In this document: positions 43,496 through 54,900 of the stretch, piece by piece
Layout of the letters: every line of letters starts with the position of its first letter
Numbering within the stretch: the first letter of the stretch is position 1
Source: Yersinia proxima
Lineage (GTDB): Bacteria; Pseudomonadota; Gammaproteobacteria; Enterobacterales; Enterobacteriaceae
Length of the DNA: 64,000 nt
NCBI RefSeq assembly: GCF_902170785.1
Contig: NZ_CABHYG010000022.1
Location: 119,536-183,535 of the forward strand
Reading direction: 5' to 3'
The notes under the pieces: model-generated
What the model was told of the DNA's origin: nothing
What the model saw: only the letters and a program-made list of their open reading frames with translations
The model's database searches: none
Translations under genes and position numbers: made by a program

Positions 43496-44149
43496 CTAGT
43501 GCATCCCTGTCAGTTGAGACACCATGTGCGTCAATCGAGTGGACAACGTGAACCACAGAGCAACCAGTATGACGACGCCCGCGCCCCACGAGAACCAATA
43601 GGTTTTGCGTCCAGAGCGCAGACGCAATGAGCGCGAGACCACCGGAGTTTCCTGTGAAAAGGCAAATGGGGGCACCAACAAACTCAGCTTACGCACCACA
43701 TCTTCTCTGCGCTCGTCGCCCTGCTCCCGGTAACGACCGGCAAAACCTAAAGTCAATGCACGATAAAAACAGGTCAGCACCGCCGTATCCGGTGCAGGCT
43801 CCTGCAACACCGTGCGGATCCGTTCCCACAGCTCTTCACCCGCGTTCAGCGTATTGAAGTAGCGAGCCTGAAGTGGGTCTTTCAGCCATTTGGTATAGCC
43901 ACTGTCTTGTTTTTGGCGGTTTAGGACGCTTTCATCCAGTAATGCACATTGGGTGTACAGCATATGGTCGCAGCTGATTTCGCTGAAACCGGCACGCGAC
44001 AGCACCTCGCGCGCATCGTCGATCCACGCACAGGCACGACGGTACAAGGCTTCGCCATCTTCAACTTCCTGGCCATTACGCAACTGACTGACCATCAGCC
44101 AGCAGGGATAAAAGACTGCATCAACCACCGACGTATTTATTTTGCTCAT
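43496..44149 (-). CDS. tssL: Type VI secretion membrane subunit TssL (DotU family, short form)
   Basis: A 217-residue DotU-type protein: cytoplasmic helical domain (DAVFYPCWLMVSQLRNG, CALLDESVLN) and one C-terminal transmembrane helix (AGVVILVALWFTLSTRL). Family knowledge: TssL with TssM and TssJ forms the trans-envelope complex and contacts TssK. Overlaps tssK by four bases (ATGA), so the two partner proteins are translationally coupled. Confidence 0.95.
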   Translation of the reverse strand: MSKINTSVVDAVFYPCWLMVSQLRNGQEVEDGEALYRRACAWIDDAREVLSRAGFSEISCDHMLYTQCALLDESVLNRQKQDSGYTKWLKDPLQARYFNTLNAGEELWERIRTVLQEPAPDTAVLTCFYRALTLGFAGRYREQGDERREDVVRKLSLLVPPFAFSQETPVVSRSLRLRSGRKTYWFSWGAGVVILVALWFTLSTRLTHMVSQLTGMH

Positions 44150-45483
44150 GAACGTAGCACCGCAAACAGTTCGAGTTTGACATCACCCAGCGAACCTGGG
44201 GTGTAGAAAGCACAGTTCCCCGCATCCAGCATGGCCTGCGCGGCTGCCCCCTTGAGGTCAAGGGCAAAATACTGATTCTCCAGACGCAGCGGAATAGCGG
44301 CTGGAACATGAGACAGTGGTTTCATCGCCACACCGTTGAGTGCCACATTGACCACATCTGACACATCCTCAACACTGCCCGCCTTGCACAACAGTGGGAA
44401 CTGGATTTGCAACAGATGATTGGGGATCGAAGAACGAACAGAGAGATAGAAATCAGCCCCTTCGCGCAGGCGGGCATCATGTAATGAACCGGTCCAGAAT
44501 TGGCCCTCGTGAGCCAGTTCAATCGCCACCATACGTGACGGCAGGCTGGCTTCAAGCAGGGCATCAAGCAAGGTGAACAGCGGCGGGAAAACCTGCTCTG
44601 GCGCGTCATGCTGATACAGCGGGATGTCTTCGGCTTTATGCTCAAGGGAAAATGTCAGCAGGCTACCGGCGAGGCGAACCAGTTCGCGATAGAACAGCTC
44701 GGGATGGCGGGAAGGCGTCTGATACAACTCCATCAGTACCGGTTCAGCACTGTTTAACGCATTCAGCAGCCAGAACAACGACACATCGGCCACCGCAAAA
44801 TCGGCCATCCGTTCGTTACTTTCACGGCGCATGGCCATCAGCCGACACCGGCGCGCCTGTAGACGGTGGATTAAATCTCCCAGTTCAGTCAGCACCACCT
44901 GACTTGCCGCCAGAGACAGCATTGGGGGGATAAAATTCTCATTCTGCATCCACTGCCCTTGGGCATTGCGCATCAAGCGCACCACTGGACAGGTCAGATA
45001 AGCACTATTTTCTTGATGAGCAAAACGCAGCGTAACGGCATGACGCATTATCGCCAGTTCGGTACGTTCGTGACCGGCAAGCTCTTGTACCGTGACCCAC
45101 TCCTGCTGCCAGCGTCGAGGGCGTGCACTATCCTGACCATCATCCAGATTGCCACCGTTAGCCGAAAGCAGTGGCAATGCTAACACCACATCGACCACAT
45201 CACGGTCTGACACTGCAGACAAGTCGCAAGCAGGAGGTAAGTTATCCGCCCGCTCAGAATCAATCAGCGTGCCATCAGGGAAGCGAACTACCAGTCTAAG
45301 CGCATTCAGGCGGGAAAGCGCCAACGATCCACTGTCGAATGCCGCATCAATGACACCCCATGGGGATGCCAATGTCATATGTGCCACGCTGTCTGCCACA
45401 TAGGCATCCCAGCGGGACTGTTGCTGGAATTGTTGTGGGGCCAAAAAGGCCCCGTCGTTCCATAACGGACGATAAATTTTCAT
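44146..45483 (-). CDS. tssK: Type VI secretion baseplate adaptor TssK
   Basis: A 445-residue TssK/ImpJ/VasE protein, the usual family length, beginning with the signature YRPLWNDGAFLAPQQFQQQSRW and containing PVVRLMRNAQGQWM and RSSIPNHLLQIQFPLLCKAG. Family knowledge: trimers link the baseplate (TssFGE) to the membrane complex through TssL and TssM. Starts 11 bp after tssC and overlaps tssL. Confidence 0.95.
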   Translation of the reverse strand: MKIYRPLWNDGAFLAPQQFQQQSRWDAYVADSVAHMTLASPWGVIDAAFDSGSLALSRLNALRLVVRFPDGTLIDSERADNLPPACDLSAVSDRDVVDVVLALPLLSANGGNLDDGQDSARPRRWQQEWVTVQELAGHERTELAIMRHAVTLRFAHQENSAYLTCPVVRLMRNAQGQWMQNENFIPPMLSLAASQVVLTELGDLIHRLQARRCRLMAMRRESNERMADFAVADVSLFWLLNALNSAEPVLMELYQTPSRHPELFYRELVRLAGSLLTFSLEHKAEDIPLYQHDAPEQVFPPLFTLLDALLEASLPSRMVAIELAHEGQFWTGSLHDARLREGADFYLSVRSSIPNHLLQIQFPLLCKAGSVEDVSDVVNVALNGVAMKPLSHVPAAIPLRLENQYFALDLKGAAAQAMLDAGNCAFYTPGSLGDVKLELFAVLRS

Positions 45484-45494
45484 CGTATCCCCGT

Positions 45495-47042
45495 TTATGC
45501 CTTAGCCTTCGGCATCTGGGAAACCAATGACAAATTCACATCCATGCCTTCCACCTGGAAGTGCGGCACGGCATACAGCTTCACGCGGAAGAAACCTGGG
45601 TTGTCTTCGATATCTTCCACCGTGACTTTTGCATCACGCAGTGGATGGGAAGCCTGCAAATCATCACCTGGGTCAGTCATTTCAGTCACTAAAGTGCGGA
45701 TCCAGTTATTCAGCTCCAGCTCCAGCAGACGGCGATCTTTGGTGGTGCCAATATTTTCGCGCTGGATCAACTTCAGGTAATGCGCAATACGTGACAGTAA
45801 GAAGATGTAAGGTAAGCGGGCGTTGATACGGCTGTTTGCGGTGGCATCAGAGGTGTCATACAGCGCTGGCTTCTGGGCGGAGTTGGCCGAGAAGAAGCAC
45901 GAGTAATCACGGTTTTTGTAGTACGACAGCGGGATAAAGCCCAGGTTGGCAAACTCAAATTCGCGGGTTTCTGGGATCATCACTTCTGACGGGATTTTGA
46001 CCTGATTACCGGTTCCTAAATCATACAGATGGATAGGCAAGTTAGTGACCGCACCACCGGCCTGAGGGCCACGGATCTGCACACACCAGCCATTTTTGAT
46101 GAAGCTCTTTACCATATTGGCGGCGAAGGCAAATGAGGCATTAGTCCACAGATAGCGATCGTGGTCTGGCCCTTTCACCTGTTCTACGTAGTTAAAGCTA
46201 CGCACTGGCACCGTGTCTGGGCCGTAAGGCAAGCGCCCTAGTACCCGCGGCATGGTCAAGCCAATATAGCGGGAATCATCCGAGTCGCGGAAGGCTTTCC
46301 ACTTGATGTATTCGGCACGGTCGAAGTAGTTACCAATATCTTTGATGGCGGCCACTTCTTCCATGTTCTCTTTACCAAAGAACTCAGGCCCCACTGAGCC
46401 GATAAACGGCATATGGGCTGCTGCGGCTACCTTGGAGATATTGCGTAACAAAGCGATATCTTGCGGGCTACGATCGAACTCGTAGTTGGAGATAGCAGCT
46501 GCAATCGGCTCGCCGCCGGGGGTGTCGTATTCCTGAATGTAAGTCTGAGTGTAGAGACCGCTTTGCACGATTTCAGGAGCGTCTTCAAAATCCTGCACCA
46601 AATGATCTTTACTGATATCCAGCAGCTCAATACGAACGTTTTGACGGAAATCGGTTTGATCGATAAGGGATTTCACACCGCGCCAGGTGGACTCTACACG
46701 TTGGAAGTCCGGATGATGCATCACCGCGTCCAACTGACGACTGATTTGGTCATCCAGTGCCGCAATGTGACCATCCAACAAGGTTTTATCCAGCTTTTCC
46801 ACTTTCTTTGACGACTGCTTAAGCAGGTCTAAAAAGACACTGACGGCGGCAGTAACACGCTCATCAGTGGTCGCTTCCGCCAGCGCTTCGCTGTTCTGGA
46901 AGGTATCCAGACCAGTCAATGAGGAGACCGGACTCAGGTTAATCTTTTCAAATAAAGAGGCATAAACGCCTTGGGCTACGGGACGGTTTTTCTCTAATAC
47001 GGTCGTCGCAGTACCCTGCGCAGCATTTTCCTGTACAGACAT
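45495..47042 (-). CDS. tssC: Type VI secretion contractile sheath large subunit TssC
   Basis: A 515-residue VipB/TssC protein with the conserved core around RVESTWRGVKSLIDQT, GEPIAAAISNYEFDRSP, SRYIGLTMPRVLGRLPYG and SRIAHYLKLIQRENIGT. Family knowledge: it polymerises with TssB into the contractile sheath. ATG 47042 (SVQENAAQ) has AAGGA eight bases upstream; the longer reading to 47078 lacks a site. Lies 44 bp after tssB. Confidence 0.97.
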   Translation of the reverse strand: MSVQENAAQGTATTVLEKNRPVAQGVYASLFEKINLSPVSSLTGLDTFQNSEALAEATTDERVTAAVSVFLDLLKQSSKKVEKLDKTLLDGHIAALDDQISRQLDAVMHHPDFQRVESTWRGVKSLIDQTDFRQNVRIELLDISKDHLVQDFEDAPEIVQSGLYTQTYIQEYDTPGGEPIAAAISNYEFDRSPQDIALLRNISKVAAAAHMPFIGSVGPEFFGKENMEEVAAIKDIGNYFDRAEYIKWKAFRDSDDSRYIGLTMPRVLGRLPYGPDTVPVRSFNYVEQVKGPDHDRYLWTNASFAFAANMVKSFIKNGWCVQIRGPQAGGAVTNLPIHLYDLGTGNQVKIPSEVMIPETREFEFANLGFIPLSYYKNRDYSCFFSANSAQKPALYDTSDATANSRINARLPYIFLLSRIAHYLKLIQRENIGTTKDRRLLELELNNWIRTLVTEMTDPGDDLQASHPLRDAKVTVEDIEDNPGFFRVKLYAVPHFQVEGMDVNLSLVSQMPKAKA

Positions 47043-47086
47043 CAGCATATTCCTTTTCTTCTTTCTACAAGCAGCCAATCCGGCGA

Positions 47087-47587
47087 TTAACAGTCTTTGG
47101 GGGCCAATGCCGCCAGTTCAGCACGCAGCTCATCGCTCAATGCTTCGTCTTTGAGGATATTTTCCAGTTCACGGCGGAAGGTGGCGTTGTCCAGCAAATT
47201 GGACTTGAGATCACGCAGCAGATTGCGCATTGCCAGCAAGGCACGCAGTTGTGGGATTTGACGGGCGACGCTTTCCGGTTCGAAATCTTTCATGTCACGG
47301 AAAGTTAGGGACACGGCTGTATCGGTGTTATCACCAGCCAGGGTATCAGGTACAGCAAGTTTCAGGCTCGGTTGGAATTCAGCCAAGACACTATCAAAAT
47401 TGTTTTTGTTGATATTGAGCTTTTCACGCTCAGACAACGAGCGTTGTTCCTGACCGTTGCTGTAATCACCCATCACCAACAACTTTAAAGGCAACTCCAT
47501 TTTCTTTTGAGCGCCGCCAGTATGCAGATCTAATTTAATATTAATGCGTGCTTTTGGTATTTCATTTTGGAAACTTGAAGAGGACAT
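47087..47587 (-). CDS. tssB: Type VI secretion contractile sheath small subunit TssB
   Basis: A 166-residue VipA/TssB protein with PKARINIKLDLHTGG, PLKLLVMGDYSNG and the ALLAMRNLLRDLKSNL helix. Family knowledge: TssB supplies the partner subunit of TssC, and the sheath shape depends on both. First gene of the secretion cluster, with AAGGAAAGTCG as ribosome site; the operon promoter must lie in the 820 bp upstream. Confidence 0.96.
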   Translation of the reverse strand: MSSSSFQNEIPKARINIKLDLHTGGAQKKMELPLKLLVMGDYSNGQEQRSLSEREKLNINKNNFDSVLAEFQPSLKLAVPDTLAGDNTDTAVSLTFRDMKDFEPESVARQIPQLRALLAMRNLLRDLKSNLLDNATFRRELENILKDEALSDELRAELAALAPKDC

Positions 47588-48407
47588 CGACTTTCCTTAT
47601 TAGGGGAAGGAAATTTAAGAAATCCACCACTGATAAAATGAATAAGAATAATCTACATTACCCGGCACAACATTCACCGCCCACCGATTAACTCAGCGTG
47701 TATTAAAGTGAAAACACTTTGTAGATATCCCTATCCAATCATCGGATGGCATGAAACAGTATCTGGCAGGTATTTTTCACACGCATTAGCATATCAATTA
47801 AATACCAGTGCGCGCAGTGTAGAAACATTAGTTTACTAACACCAAATGGTTAAATGTAACTAAAGGTAACAAATTAAAATCAAAAAGCAGCGGATCATAG
47901 CATTGATATGTAAGACTTTTCCTTCAATCAAAAGATAAGCCACTACAATTGCAAGGATTAATAAACATCATAAAAATTAAACCTAGGATTTCGGGAGTTT
48001 ATTGTAGGAATGTTCCCACAAATATTTCCCTCAAAAATGTGATGTGTATTCGGAATATTTTAGAACCAGATAGGTTCACAAAAGGCTTATCTATTATTAT
48101 CGTGAAACACTTAACCTATAATAACGTAAGAATGACTTATCGGTAGGTAATGTCATAGTGTATTGCAGTCAATTCAATCCACAAAGAGAGATGAGTGGAA
48201 AACTGATACGAATGAGGCTCCAGTCCCACTGATACATATATTCACCAACATTTAGTGAGTGCAATCAGAATATTCTGTTCAAGTATAGCCTTGTCTGTAC
48301 AGGGCTTGCCTTTCCCAGTGTCAGCACTCGTAAGGATACCTGGGAAATTTTAGGATTTAGGGAAAGTGATACACGATACAGCATGGGGTGATTCTAAGAG
48401 ATGCTAA
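47588..48407. other. AT-rich spacer upstream of the type VI cluster
   Basis: About 820 bp without a convincing gene. It should carry the tssB promoter; I see no single clear -35/-10 pair. TTTCCCAG (48311-48318) and CTGGGAAA (48340-48347) form an 8-bp inverted repeat with a 21-base loop followed by TTTT, a possible plus-strand terminator of something now lost. No regulatory gene for the secretion system lies here. Confidence 0.45.
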
Positions 48408-48593
48408 ATGACAAAAGCTAAAGGCATTGTCTGGGATACCGTCAGGGCCAATTTAATATCTGACCCAGAAGTACAAACTGCTTATGAAGTTGAAGAACGT
48501 AAAGAGCATTTGCAGGCCATGCTGGCAGAATGCTGTCGCCATGCAGGGTTAATCCGTGCACAAATTGCGAACGAAGAGTCGATTGGATACTGA
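48408..48593 (+). pseudogene. Truncated antitoxin-like helix-turn-helix fragment
   Basis: A 61-residue frame reading AKGIVWDTVRANLISDPEVQ, a helical N-terminus (EVEERKEHLQAML) and then AGLIRAQIANEES before the stop. This resembles the lead-in and first helix of XRE/HigA-type antitoxins (the part before an ERMG-like turn), and the rest of the DNA-binding domain is missing. The ATG overlaps the end of a short upstream frame as in type II toxin-antitoxin pairs, but no intact toxin is present. Treated as a relic; it could be a real small protein. Confidence 0.4.
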
Positions 48594-48930
48594 TATGCCC
48601 CAGTGACTTTTAGACGTCCTGAAGGGTGCAGCCGGGAGATTTCATGATATGTGTGGTAATAGTAAAGTGGGCCAGCAATCCAAGGCACCTCTAAAACCTA
48701 TTACTGCGAATATAGTGAATATGAGGAGATATTAGAAGCTCACATCCAGGTCATTATTTTATTTAGAGTGAAGAGTAAACTAGAAAAGGTGTAAATATTT
48801 TAAATTAATTAATAAGTTATGTTTTTGATGAAAAAATAAGTGTACCAAGTCGTATTTTACGCGTTACTAAATTAATGATAATTATTTGATTTATAGGCAT
48901 TTTTCCAATAACACTTCATTATGAACAATA
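48594..48930. other. Spacer between the antitoxin fragment and the exoprotein terminator
   Basis: About 340 bp, AT-rich, particularly from 48740 onwards. No gene, repeat or RNA was recognised on either strand. Confidence 0.5.
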
Positions 48931-48932
48931 TT

Positions 48933-48959
48933 AAAAAACGTGCCGCTAATCGCGGCACG
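48933..48959 (-). terminator. Intrinsic terminator of the adhesion cluster
   Basis: CGTGCCGC (48939-48946) and GCGGCACG (48952-48959) form an 8-bp GC stem; on the minus strand it runs into six T residues (48933-48938). It lies 40 bp after the exoprotein stop and would end the whole fimbria-exoprotein transcript. Confidence 0.9.
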
Positions 48960-48999
48960 CTAATTTAATCATACTAATTTTAAGGCATCGCTTTAAATA

Positions 49000-51900
49000 T
49001 CAGCTATAAGCATTATATTTCTGTGCTTTCTCACTAAACTCCTGTGAATAATGTTCTCCGGTGATTGTTTTTTCCGGCATAATCCACACTCCCGAATTCA
49101 TCGAAGTTTTACCATCATAATTAACTGTTTTCTGGCGTAATTCAGAGCCAGAGGATTCCTTTTTAGCCTCTTCAACCCTTTCTTGTTTGGGAGTAGAGCC
49201 TTTACCCCCAACAGGTGTGTTCTCAATAAATGTATTGTGACTGGCCGCAGGTTCCTTTGACGTAGGGCGGTTAGTGAAACTTGCTGCCCCCGCACTTCCA
49301 GGGCTGCCGATGACAGTCCCCCCTGTACCTGAAGTTGGCAGTTTGCTCCCCGGATCCGTGGCCTGTGTTGATGGAAGCCGATGGTTAGCACCAGAATTGG
49401 AGCTGCCAACACTGGTTACTGGCCGGGTGGGGATTTGAACTGTTGGCCACGATGTAACTGGTTTGGATACGACAGGCTTTGGTACTTCAACTATCTCGAC
49501 TTTCTGAGGCTTAGGCTTAGATACTTCAACTACCTCTACTTTCTGAGGTTTAGGCTTAGATACTTCAACTACCTCTACTTTCTGGGGTTTAGGCTTAGAT
49601 ACTTCAACTACCTCGACTTTCTGAGGCTTAGGCTTAGATACTTCAACTACCTCGACTTTCTGGGGTTTAGGTTTAGATGCAGTACCATGCGTAACCACCC
49701 CTGATGGTTTTTGTGCTTCTACAACCTCAACTTTCTGAGGCTTAGGCTTCTGTACACTCTCATGGGTTAACGATTGCACTGGCCGGCTTGGAGTAGAAGT
49801 ATTCGAGGTCGAACTATCCGATTGACTTGGTTTCGAAGTCGCACTATCCGCTCCCTGCTTCCCTTTTCCTTTCCAACCACCAACAGTAAACGAAATATTA
49901 TTACTCGCGGTCACTTCATCCTTATTGACCTGAGACATTTCATCACTATTAGTATTTAGCTGGCCTTGTATATTACCGCTAACCGAACCAACATCTATTG
50001 TCGCTTTTTGATCTTCCTGATATTCAATTTTTTCAACAGTATTATGATAACCATTAACTGTTGGTATCCCTGTGGTAGACATACCGCCACCACCACCGCT
50101 ATAAGAACCTTGTTGATCAATACTATCCGATAGTTCCGTTGCATTGATATTGCCTGTAACATCAATATTCCCAGTTTTATTATCAGAAACAATATGCCCA
50201 CCGGTCAGATTCAAATCACCGCCGGTAGTAATATTGACTTCACCGCTGGTATTAATACCTGATTGCGCACCGGTTAACTGCGAATCATGGTGCTCACCAC
50301 CTTGACCATAATTAACTGCAACGGTTGGTATCAATCCACCATTGGAGCTAACTGCAACACCTATAGACCCGCCCCATTCCTTACTATCGGCCTGATTATT
50401 GACTGTATCCTGAACGGTCTCAATATTCAGATCACCAGCAATATTTAAATTTGCCGTGTCAGATTGAATATTGCCGCCAGCCAGCGTCATATTGCCACCG
50501 GTATTCACTTCAATATCGCCGCTATTCAGTGTGGAATTGGTAAAGGTTTTGCTCGACTCTGTTGAACTGGAAGTGCTGCCATGATAGTCAATTGATGCGC
50601 CCACGCCAGAACCTTGAGGTGCGACAGATGCTCCCATGCTTAAACCAGCCGAGTGTGAATCAGTTTTCGATTGACCTTCAACCGACGATTCTGCTGCGAG
50701 GATATTTAAGTCCCCACCCGTATTAATCTTGACGCTATCTGCGGTTAAGTCGACACCTTTGAGGGTTGTATCTTTATTACTATCAATAGAGACATTTCCT
50801 GCCGTAATATTGGTGATATTTTCACTTTTAGCGGTGCTTGAGCTACTGCTTGTCGTCGTGTCTGCGCCAATCGTCACCGAGCCGCCGAGCAAATCATTAA
50901 AAGCGATGTTAGATAGACTACCCGCAACTTCTGCGGCAGTTAAGCCAGCATCAACATTTTTGCCTTCATTACCCTTAGCAGCAAGATTGAGTTCTTTATC
51001 AACAGCATCTGCTATTGAACTATGTCCTTCGCCCTTCATACCAATGAAAGTTGTCGTTTCTTCACTGGTAGTTTTCACTTCATCTTCATACTTGGTTGAT
51101 TTAACTTCGTCGGCCTTAATGCTAAGCCCACCTTCAGTAGTGAAATCCCCCCCACCAATATCAACTACACCACCGGCCTCCAGCGCGATAGAGTCAGTAA
51201 AATTAAGTGATGCATTCTTGTTGGAAGTTGTCTGCTCAGTATCTTTCTTGGTTGTTGTTTCTACTCCCGCAGTAAAACCAGCAGTAGAGGTTGTTGGTGC
51301 ACGACCCGGCCTTTTACCACCCGCATTACTAATATTTGAACCCAGATTATCATGCTCGCCGCTACCAACATGGCTACTATCCCCATCAAGGCTGCTGACC
51401 GAATACTCTGCTGACTGTCCAACACCACTCGCATTTGCACCAAAGATGACTTCTTGACGGTCAACCGTTGTTTCTGAATAGGTGTAATCTTGTGAGGTTT
51501 GGACATCTAGGTCTCCTGCTGCTTTCAGCTCTCCAGATTGTGCATTGTATTCGCCACCTTTAAGAACAATATCCTTAGCTGAATCAATAGTGAATTTACC
51601 GCCCGCATTGACAGAACTGTCAACACTTGTCGCACTGGAACTCACTGTTGTGGTCGTTTCATGGCTCAGGAAACCTGTATCAGTATGTTTATAATCATAA
51701 CTACCATCAACTTCGTATAGGTTATTAAAAGTCACATCACCTTCGGTTGATGTTAAGCTAATATCATTAGCTGCCGAGATATCAACGGCATTGACCGTAA
51801 TATCTTTTGCAGTCATATCAATATTCCCACCGGCAGTAATAGCATCATCATAGATATGATACTTTTGCTGACCTGAATCATTAGATCCCTGACTGGCAGT

Positions 51901-54900
51901 TAACTCAACGGAACCATTCTCAGCTTGTAATGTAAGATCATTACCGGCATGCAATCCTGCACCACTATTATTAATTGAGCCATCAGTAGAAACTAGCGAT
52001 AGGTCACCACCTGAAGAGATACCACCATTCATACCAATACTACTATTATTAATATCACCTTCAGACTTGATAGAAATATTGCCGCCAGCGCTAATCTGAC
52101 CATTAACGTTACTGAAAGAATCAGCATCAATATCTATATTACCGCCAGCATGAACTGTGGCTGAACCGTCATAAAGGCCGCTGCTTAATTGATCTATAGT
52201 GGTCGTAGCAAAGTAAATTTTAGGCGCAAGGACCGGCGTACCATCAACATATTCAGTGACAAACCAAACAATATCTTTGTCCAGGGCCGCAATTTGATCG
52301 TCAGTTAAACCCTCACCAACAGTAAATCCTTCAACACCATTAACTGTAGCGGCATTTGACATTAATTTTTCGACTAAATCTTCACCATCTACTCCATCTC
52401 TGACACTGAAGAATGAACCTACAGACTCATTAATCTGACGTCTAATGATTTCACTAATAAAGTAGTTATCACCGATAACGATAACGGGCTTATCTGGTGC
52501 ATATCCAATCTGGTCAAAGAAATAATCCGTGCCAAAGAAAAGGCTCTGATCAATAAACTCTGTGCGCGTCTCATAGAAAGGATAGATAGCGTTACTACTT
52601 TGATCTTTGACACTGACATCAAGATCTATATCCTTCCATCCCTGAGATACAATAAACAGCCCTTTAATTTGTGCTAGTTCCGTATAGGTTTTGGTGGTGC
52701 TCAACCCTTTGGTAATTTCTGCTATTGATTTCAAACCAATATTAACTTCGTAAGGATTTTGCGTTACTTCAATTGTTTTATCACCTACCTCTACGGTAAT
52801 TTTTTGGTCAGCACCACTAACACCATGCAAACCATTTTCGAACACACCATTATTATGGATTAAATTACCACCGGCTATAATGGCGCCTTTATTATCAGGC
52901 ATGCCATAGTCTTTTAAGTTTTTTAACCCATTATTATCAGACTTAATTAACGATGCCCACTGCTGTTGCAATGCGCTATCAGGTTGAGATAACCAGGCAT
53001 CACCAAAGAGCCTATTCATAACACTATTTAACTGCTGGTTATTGCCAGAGAATTTTTTTAGCGCGCTAATGGCATGGTTATTATACTTTACGATATCTTT
53101 CTGTAAGCTATCTTTAAAATCATCTGATGGTAAGCCATTGCCTAATAGAAAATCTAATAGATTATAAATAGAATCAAACTGAGCAGTCCCAGAATCACCA
53201 CCGATAGAATTCCAAGAGAACTCTAAGACTATAGGCTTAGATAAAGATCCAGTTAAATATTCATAAAAGGATTTCTCATTAACCTCAGGAGAATTATATA
53301 CGTTACCAGAGATAACCATATCTTTTCTTGATTGAATTATTCCGCCTTTATTTTTTAACTCTGGACCAGCGTAAGAGATATCCTTTTTCTGATTAATATA
53401 CAAATTTCCATTAGCTGATATTTCAGCCATGGAATTCAACTGTAAATTTCCGACCCACGTAGGTATCCCCCCGTCGAGCTTGAAATAGTATTTTGTCGTA
53501 CAGAAAATCCCAGCACACCAATCAACCGAACTACTCGCCACCTCACTAGGCCCAGCCACCCAACCAGGGTTATCATAATTACTAGTATTTTCAATAAGTT
53601 GAGCATCCAGTGCCATATCACCTTCAGAGCGAATAGTTCCAGCATTGTTCTTAATGTTTTTTGCATGAATAGCCATGTTATTCATACTAAGAACATTGGC
53701 ATTATTTTCATTTATAAAACTACCATTTCTGGCATCAATATTAATGTCACTTTTTGAAAATAATAAACTACCTGCTTTGTTAGTAATATCCTTAGCTTTA
53801 AGGCTCAAATCCCCAAGGCTTAATACAGAAGAGTTATTATCTATATTTCCATCTGCCGACAGGAATAAATCAGCTGCTGTTTCAAGGATTCTATCAATTA
53901 TGATAGAACCTGTCACATTCAGATCAAAATGACTCTTAGCATTAAGATCACCACTACTTTCGTTATATGTATAGTTACCAGCGTTGCCGGATAACCCCAA
54001 ACTGAGTTTATTTCCGCTAAAAATTGAACCACTATTATTATTAAAATAATTGGTTAATTTTATTAGTAAATCAGAGATAGTATCAACTTGGCCATTACTA
54101 TTATTAAATTCACTAGCAGTAAGAGACATGTTATTCGCAGAAATTACCGAGCTATTGTTATTAATAGTTTTCGCTACTAAGGAAATATCTCCATCTGAGG
54201 CAAGCGCTGCACCATTTTTGTTTTCAATTGTTGTGGCATTTATTTCAATCCCTTCAGATGAGAAAATAACCGCACTTTCTTTACTTTCATTTGTGTTGTT
54301 ATTAATAACATGAATAGCATTTAATGCAAGAGTATTTACTGACTGAATAATTGAGTTATTATTAATCAAGGTGTTTATCTTATCAAAAGATAAATAACTA
54401 TCAGAATTAATGATTGCTAATAGAGAATTAACAATCTCTCCGACATTAACAATCATTATTTTACCAGCATTGATGATACCAACATTACTACTGCCATCTC
54501 CGGTATTCTCAAGCCTATCAATATCAGTAATCGACAAACTGTTACCTGAATATAGTACACCATGATTCTTAATCAGCATTGAACCGGTAATATTTAAATT
54601 ATTATCAGAGGTTAACATGCTGCTAGCATCATTAATTATGTGTTTTATCTGCTCTAAATTAAGTAAGTCACCCAAAGATGAAATATAACTTCCACCTGTA
54701 TTTTCAAGTAAACCGACAGACCTAATATCAATATTATTTGCAACAATACCCGAACCAGATGATTGAGTCGTTCCAGTACCAGAATTTAGCAATACATCTA
54801 CATTATCAATATATATTGAGTCATCTGCATTTATCAGACCATTTGTATTGGTAATTTTTCCGATGCTCGACAACTTTATATTACCAGAAGAAAGCATCGA

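Noticed and set aside
47949..48146. 65-codon open frame upstream of tssB
   Set aside because: No ribosome site, no family resemblance and AT-driven composition; it looks like chance.
49481..49675. CRISPR-like array
   Set aside because: The 39-bp units are contiguous without spacers and in frame with the exoprotein.
50729..51457. Long open frame (242 codons) opposite the exoprotein gene
   Set aside because: It is the antisense of the repetitive exoprotein coding sequence; its Ser/Leu/Pro-rich product mirrors the sense codons.
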